From NCBI GenBank assembly GCA_002439755.1, contig DJPH01000056.1:47588-86047 (forward strand): a DNA stretch of 38,460 bases. The letters run 5' to 3'. The DNA comes from Prevotellaceae bacterium UBA6417. GTDB taxonomy: Bacteria > Bacteroidota > Bacteroidia > Bacteroidales > Bacteroidaceae. The notes beneath the pieces were generated by a model. It made no database searches and was not told where the DNA came from. It saw nothing but the letters and a program-made list of their open reading frames with translations. Position 1 is the stretch's first letter. Each line of letters starts with the position of its first letter. This document shows positions 35,268 through 38,460 of the stretch, in pieces. The position numbers and the translations under genes are program-made.

Positions 35268-35975
35268 TTATTTTATATCCTTGTTACATGTGGGACATAT
35301 CGGTGAAAAATTATAGGTCAACGTCAGCATGGTCATCTGATAGCTGTCCTTGTTCTTGAGGCCTTCTCCCCTGATTCCTATGGGATCTTGCAAGCCATCT
35401 ATCTTGTCAGACATGCTGAAATGTATCGTCCAATCCAATGCCAGGTTCCATCGTTTTCCTAAACGGTACTTGATGCCCGCACCTATCGGGATGTTGGCAG
35501 TGACCGACTTTGACATTCCTATATAGGTAAGGCCGAGCCCCAGCTGCAGGAAAGGCGTGAGACGCTTGCGGCCTGAATAGTCCTGATAATAGCCGTATGG
35601 CCAGAAATTGAGTTCATAAAAACACGACAAATCCACCACACTGCTTGAAAAGCCATAGTCAAGAGGCGTTTCACTGACTCCGGGGCGAAGCGGGTCTGTG
35701 GGATAATAGTCGATGGATACATCCGATGCTCCCTTCACCTTGCCATAGGTAAGACTGGCCTTCATCACATTATGCGGGTCAAACAAATAACGCCACACAG
35801 CACCGACGGCAGGACCTGCATTGGCATAAAAACGGGTATTGACATCGCCAAGATAAAAGCTCGTGCCAAGACCTCCGCCTATCTCCATCCGGTAATCTGC
35901 ATCGTCCTGCGCATACACAGCTTGATGCCCGAGCACTATGCCCAACCAGAATATGAGATATGCCTGTGCCCTCAT
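35268..35975 (-). CDS. DUF6089-like outer-membrane protein
   Basis: 235 aa with signal peptide (MRAQAYLIFWLGIVLGHQAVYAQ). The mature part starts YRMEIGGGLGTSFYLGDVN, typical of DUF6089/OmpA-like small barrels, with alternating aromatic beta strands throughout. Two cysteines close together at the C-terminus (CPTC, residues 229-232) are unusual for an outer-membrane barrel. It overlaps the preceding DUF6242 gene by 4 bp and is 7 bp before uppS. Function unknown; position suggests a part in envelope assembly (inference). Confidence 0.8.
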   Translation of the reverse strand: MRAQAYLIFWLGIVLGHQAVYAQDDADYRMEIGGGLGTSFYLGDVNTRFYANAGPAVGAVWRYLFDPHNVMKASLTYGKVKGASDVSIDYYPTDPLRPGVSETPLDYGFSSSVVDLSCFYELNFWPYGYYQDYSGRKRLTPFLQLGLGLTYIGMSKSVTANIPIGAGIKYRLGKRWNLALDWTIHFSMSDKIDGLQDPIGIRGEGLKNKDSYQMTMLTLTYNFSPICPTCNKDIK

Positions 35976-37354
35976 CCTAGTTCAATAGCAGACTGAGGTT
36001 TCAACACTATCAACTTGTTTAAACGGCCGCGCCACACCTCGCCTGAACCTCCGCAAACCAGCCAGACAAAATTGTTGGCATCAACGGCACAAGCCACACT
36101 TTCGGCAGGCACGCCCCGCGGATGCACGTAGGCATTGGCCGCAGGAATCCAGTTGCGACCCGCGTCAGACGACACGTAGAACGCACTCAGCGTATCATTC
36201 AAACAACCGAGATACAAGGCACGGTCATCATAAGTGAACATCACGGGCGACTTCAACTCGGGCAACGGATACTTGATTTCTTCGGTAGAAGGATAGTAGC
36301 TCCACACATCATTGGTCTGGGATGTGCGGTCGGAAGTCTTTTTCCACAATGACAAATTGCCTGAAGATGTCATTCCTGCCCACAACAGATTGTCAAACGA
36401 ACTGTTGAAATCCATGCCCAGAACCGTAAACGACATGCCGGCTACAGGCAGTTTATCGTAAGCGTCATCCAGCCGTTCCTTGGCCCAAACAATGCCGCTT
36501 TTTGATTGATATACGCCATCGGCACACAAAACAAATAGGAATGCCGAAGAAGCACCGACTATGGACCTGACGGCCGGAAGTGCCTCAACATTGACGCTCT
36601 CCCAAAACAGGCCATCATCTGATGCCACAAGGCAGGAGTCCTTAACCCCCCAGAACTTGCCGCCGAACAGCTTCACATCTGAAGTGTTGTCGGGAACATC
36701 GCCCGTCAAATCACTCTTGGCCCATTGCACAATCGAATCGGTTGAAGCCGTAAACAGCAAGGACTTGCCATCCTGAATTCCAAACAGATGCAACGTTCCA
36801 TCCTTAATCAGCATATTCGTTCCGGCAAGAGAAGCCAGTTCGGATTCGGCACCCAGCCTGCTCCATACAAAAAGATTCGGGTCAGTCTTGCGCACATTCA
36901 CACGAACGGTATAAGTCTTCTTGGCCTTACCCGAATATGAATAGCAGGTAAACAACCGCGGAGAAGAAAAATCAATCGAGTCAGTACTGCTATACAAGGT
37001 GTCGCTTCCGGCCTCAGTGCGATAGGCAACAGAACCGTCGGAAGTAAACGTAGAAAACACTACAGACTTGACATCCGTGCCCAAAGGAAGCGAATCGGCA
37101 TTATAGATCTCTTTTGACAATTGGTCGATATACATAGGATACAGTCCGCCATAAACCGTAGTAAGATAAGTGGTATCCTTGCCTTCGCTCTTCTTGGTGG
37201 TAACAACTCGCTTCAGCGTTCCAAGCGTTACATTTGTTATGGCACAGTCGTTTGTAACCTTCACGTCAGACGTCTGAGAATCACCCACACAAGAGCAGAA
37301 TGAAATAACACTGACAATCATTAAGGCCACAGCATATCGCTTCGCTACAATCAT
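35972..37354 (-). CDS. DUF6242-type lipoprotein
   Basis: 460 aa. The N-terminus (MIVAKRYAVALMIVSVISFC) is a lipoprotein-like signal with Cys20 and Cys22 (SFCSC). The following sequence (YGGLYPMYIDQLSKEIYNADSLPLGTDVKSVVF) and a long series of short beta-rich repeats (SLLFTAST, GKFWGVKDSCLVASDDG, GMTSSGNLSLWKK, YYPSTEEIKYPLPE) fit DUF6242. It looks like a beta-propeller-like lipoprotein. It is the first gene of the envelope operon, with its own -7 box. Function unknown. Confidence 0.75.
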   Translation of the reverse strand: MIVAKRYAVALMIVSVISFCSCVGDSQTSDVKVTNDCAITNVTLGTLKRVVTTKKSEGKDTTYLTTVYGGLYPMYIDQLSKEIYNADSLPLGTDVKSVVFSTFTSDGSVAYRTEAGSDTLYSSTDSIDFSSPRLFTCYSYSGKAKKTYTVRVNVRKTDPNLFVWSRLGAESELASLAGTNMLIKDGTLHLFGIQDGKSLLFTASTDSIVQWAKSDLTGDVPDNTSDVKLFGGKFWGVKDSCLVASDDGLFWESVNVEALPAVRSIVGASSAFLFVLCADGVYQSKSGIVWAKERLDDAYDKLPVAGMSFTVLGMDFNSSFDNLLWAGMTSSGNLSLWKKTSDRTSQTNDVWSYYPSTEEIKYPLPELKSPVMFTYDDRALYLGCLNDTLSAFYVSSDAGRNWIPAANAYVHPRGVPAESVACAVDANNFVWLVCGGSGEVWRGRLNKLIVLKPQSAIELG

Positions 37355-37381
37355 ATACTTTCACTACAATTACTTAGTCTG

Positions 37382-37389
37382 CAAAAATA
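37382..37389 (-). promoter_or_regulatory. -7 box (TATTTTTG) for the envelope operon
   Basis: Exact TAnnTTTG match on the minus strand with a leader of about 21 nt to the ATG at 37354. It probably drives DUF6242, DUF6089, uppS, bamA and ompH as one unit. Confidence 0.55.
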
Positions 37390-37602
37390 CAGAGTTTTCG
37401 CCTATCACACACGTAATAAATGTAAAAAAGAAGTACAGCCCCTCATAGCAGGCGAAAAGACCGAAGTCCTTTCCCAGGCATGTGGCCACCCAACACTCTT
37501 GGCATTTACAATGTGACAACCTTTTCAGGAGGGAATCCCTAAGAGTGTCTATTGATTCAGTTTATCTATAGAAAAACCGTCTATTAAAATCAGGGAAAGA
37601 CA

Positions 37603-37701
37603 ATGTACTATCTGGGAGCTTCTCACATACTATGCGGAAAGCTCCGGGATAGTACATGAGGGCTTCTCATATAGTACATATGAATCTTTCAGATAGTATG
37701 T
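37603..37701. repeat. Array of ATAGTACAT-type half-sites with about 22-bp period
   Basis: Nine-base half-sites start at 37603 (ATGTACTAT), 37625 (ACATACTAT), 37649 (ATAGTACAT), 37671 (ATAGTACAT) and 37693 (ATAGTATGT), so the intervals are 22, 24, 22 and 22 bp. The first two face one way and the last three are their reverse complements. A near-palindrome CTATATCGTATAG follows at 37711-37723. Part of the array (37603-37657) is itself a 55-nt inverted repeat (ATGTACTATC with GATAGTACAT, and GGAGCTT with AAGCTCC). The rest of the 37390-37782 gap shows no gene. Confidence 0.8.
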
Positions 37702-37782
37702 GGCGAGTCCCTATATCGTATAGCGCAAGCACCGATGTCCGATATACGGCGTTGCAAGTTACGGATAAAACAGTTATCACCC

Positions 37783-38214
37783 CTATGATGACTCCAAAGC
37801 CTTCCTAACCCGTTTTATCAGCGTCTTGCAGATTAACACATGAAACGGCTTTATTAAGGCAAAATAGACTCTGCCCATACTGTTGTGTAGGCAGACTTTT
37901 GTGCTGACCGATATGCGTTGATTGCCATCCCCGATGCTTTCTGTCATCAGCGTAACCTTAAAATCAAGATGCTTGTCGTTCTTAGTTAAGGTCGCCCTGT
38001 TTTCAGATTCATATTTAATTAAATCATATAAGCTCTTCTCGCCTTTCAGCCCTAAAGGCTTCACTATAGCATTGCGAAACTTTATCAAGGCAACAACCCA
38101 CTGCGGTGCGCAGAATAATCTGTATGCAAGCTCCTTTGCACTTATAGGTTGTGCAACATGAGCTATCCCACTGAATTGATCAGTATAATCAAAATACTCG
38201 TTTTGTTCCATCAC
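37783..38214 (-). CDS. DUF2867 family protein
   Basis: 143 aa. Family signature: FCAPQWVVALIKFRNAIVKPLGL, LDFKVTLMTE, and VCLHNSMGRVYFALIKPFHVLICKTLIKR at the C-terminus. No signal peptide. DUF2867 proteins are small, sometimes fused to SDR-type oxidoreductases, and of unknown biochemical role. It is the last gene before the CRISPR array and is transcribed away from it. No functional link is implied by position alone. Confidence 0.82.
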   Translation of the reverse strand: MMEQNEYFDYTDQFSGIAHVAQPISAKELAYRLFCAPQWVVALIKFRNAIVKPLGLKGEKSLYDLIKYESENRATLTKNDKHLDFKVTLMTESIGDGNQRISVSTKVCLHNSMGRVYFALIKPFHVLICKTLIKRVRKALESS

Positions 38215-38266
38215 ATTTCTTTGTTTCTTATGTCACTTGGATGAAGTTGCCCATCCTTCCTTTGGC

Positions 38267-38274
38267 AAAATTAC
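38267..38274 (-). promoter_or_regulatory. -7 box (TAATTTTG) for the DUF2867 gene
   Basis: Exact TAnnTTTG match on the minus strand, with a leader of about 46 nt to the ATG at 38214. It lies about 43 bp left of the degenerate CRISPR repeat. Confidence 0.5.
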
Positions 38275-38316
38275 AAAAATGCCACGACAATCCACCTTGC
38301 AATAAGTAATAAGTAA

Positions 38317-38333
38317 GTAAGTGCATAAACATC
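38317..38333 (+). CRISPR. Degenerate terminal CRISPR repeat (3' 17 nt retained)
   Basis: GTAAGTGCATAAACATC matches the last 17 nt of the full repeat at 16 of 17 positions. Its last base is exactly 77 bp (47 + 30) before the last base of the first full repeat. Over the preceding 30 nt, where the rest of the repeat should be, only about 9 positions match. The TATCTTTG box reads TAAGTAAG here. Confidence 0.85.
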
Positions 38334-38363
38334 CATTGCAAAAACAAAAAACGTTTATGATGT
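38334..38363 (+). CRISPR. CRISPR spacer next to the degenerate repeat (30 nt)
   Basis: Exactly 30 nt lie between the degenerate repeat and the first full repeat. The content is A-rich (CATTGCAAAAACAAAAAACG...). Confidence 0.75.
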
Positions 38364-38410
38364 GTTGTGAATTGCTTTCAAATTACTATCTTTGTAAGTG
38401 CATAAACACC
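38364..38410 (+). CRISPR. First full CRISPR repeat, 47 bp, type II-C-like
   Basis: Starts GTTGTGAATTGCTTTCAAAT and ends GTGCATAAACACC, 47 bp. The same 20-nt start recurs at 38441, so the period is 77 bp. The 47-bp length, the GTTGTG start and the 30-nt spacer match the type II-C arrays of Bacteroidetes as I recall them (family knowledge, not searched). Inside it, GTTG (38364-38367), 19 nt and TATCTTTG (38387-38394) reproduce a Bacteroidetes promoter. It is transcribed rightward if active. Confidence 0.9.
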
Positions 38411-38460
38411 ACAATCATCATCTATTACTGGTCAGATATCGTTGTGAATTGCTTTCAAAT
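38411..38460 (+). CRISPR. CRISPR spacer (30 nt) and start of second repeat, cut by window end
   Basis: Spacer at 38411-38440, followed by the first 20 nt of the next repeat (38441-38460), identical to the first full repeat. The array continues beyond the window; cas genes, if linked, would be to the right. Confidence 0.9.

Noticed and set aside
37493..37552. ACACTCTT and AAGAGTGT inverted pair
   Set aside because: Only 8 bp separated by about 45 nt, within AT-rich intergenic DNA. It is plausible by chance.
1..38460. tRNA, rRNA, insertion sequences or prophage genes
   Set aside because: No tRNA-like cloverleaf, rRNA sequence, transposase or phage structural protein was recognised on either strand.

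Overview
The window reads as a chromosomal segment from a Bacteroidales bacterium, most likely Prevotellaceae or a close relative. Three things support this. Most transcription units start behind a TAnnTTTG box, the -7 element of Bacteroidetes primary-sigma promoters, with no clear -35/-10 pair. Several secreted proteins end in type IX secretion (T9SS)-like C-terminal sorting domains. Several families are largely Bacteroidetes-specific (DUF4924, DUF6089, DUF6242, FAS1 lipoproteins, BspA-like LRR protein). Species cannot be fixed from the sequence alone.

Layout. 1-3.55 kb: a two-gene minus-strand unit with a CotH-like secreted protein followed by a partial GH5-like glycosidase that runs off the left edge. 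3.68-4.88 kb: divergent L-serine ammonia-lyase. 4.9-9.4 kb: minus-strand dipeptidyl peptidase IV, RibD and RmuC. 9.5-12.5 kb: FAS1 lipoprotein and SGNH hydrolase. 12.7-16.0 kb: cyclophilin and a large LRR surface protein. 16.5-19.4 kb: two tandem paralogous sialate O-acetylesterases, closed by a strong terminator. 19.5-21.3 kb: TypA/BipA GTPase, convergent with an ECF sigma factor. 22.0-29.2 kb: a tightly packed minus-strand run (LysE-type exporter, DUF4924, RfbD, release factor 3, TsaC, ClC channel, Fmt). The ClC gene is broken by a single in-frame TAA. 29.35-30.3 kb: ROK glucokinase. 30.8-37.35 kb: an envelope-assembly operon (DUF6242 lipoprotein, DUF6089 protein, UppS, BamA, two Skp/OmpH chaperones). 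37.8-38.2 kb: DUF2867 protein.

The right edge enters a CRISPR array. There is one full 47-bp repeat, one exact 30-nt spacer, the first 20 nt of a second repeat and, to the left, a degenerate terminal repeat one exact 77-bp period upstream. The size and sequence fit the type II-C arrays of Bacteroidetes. The repeat itself contains a Bacteroidetes promoter layout (GTTG, 19 nt, TATCTTTG), so each spacer may be transcribed from its own upstream repeat. The terminal repeat has lost this promoter. No cas gene or tracrRNA was recognised in the window.

Three intergenic regions hold arrays of short palindromic units with a 22-bp period. Two (16.2 kb and 30.5 kb) are the same CGGCCG-centred family with shared boundary sequences and different copy number. 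The third (37.6 kb) uses an unrelated ATAGTACAT half-site, lies in a larger 55-nt inverted repeat and has one 24-bp interval. None of the three resembles a gene. They and the promoter-bearing CRISPR repeat are the most unusual content here.
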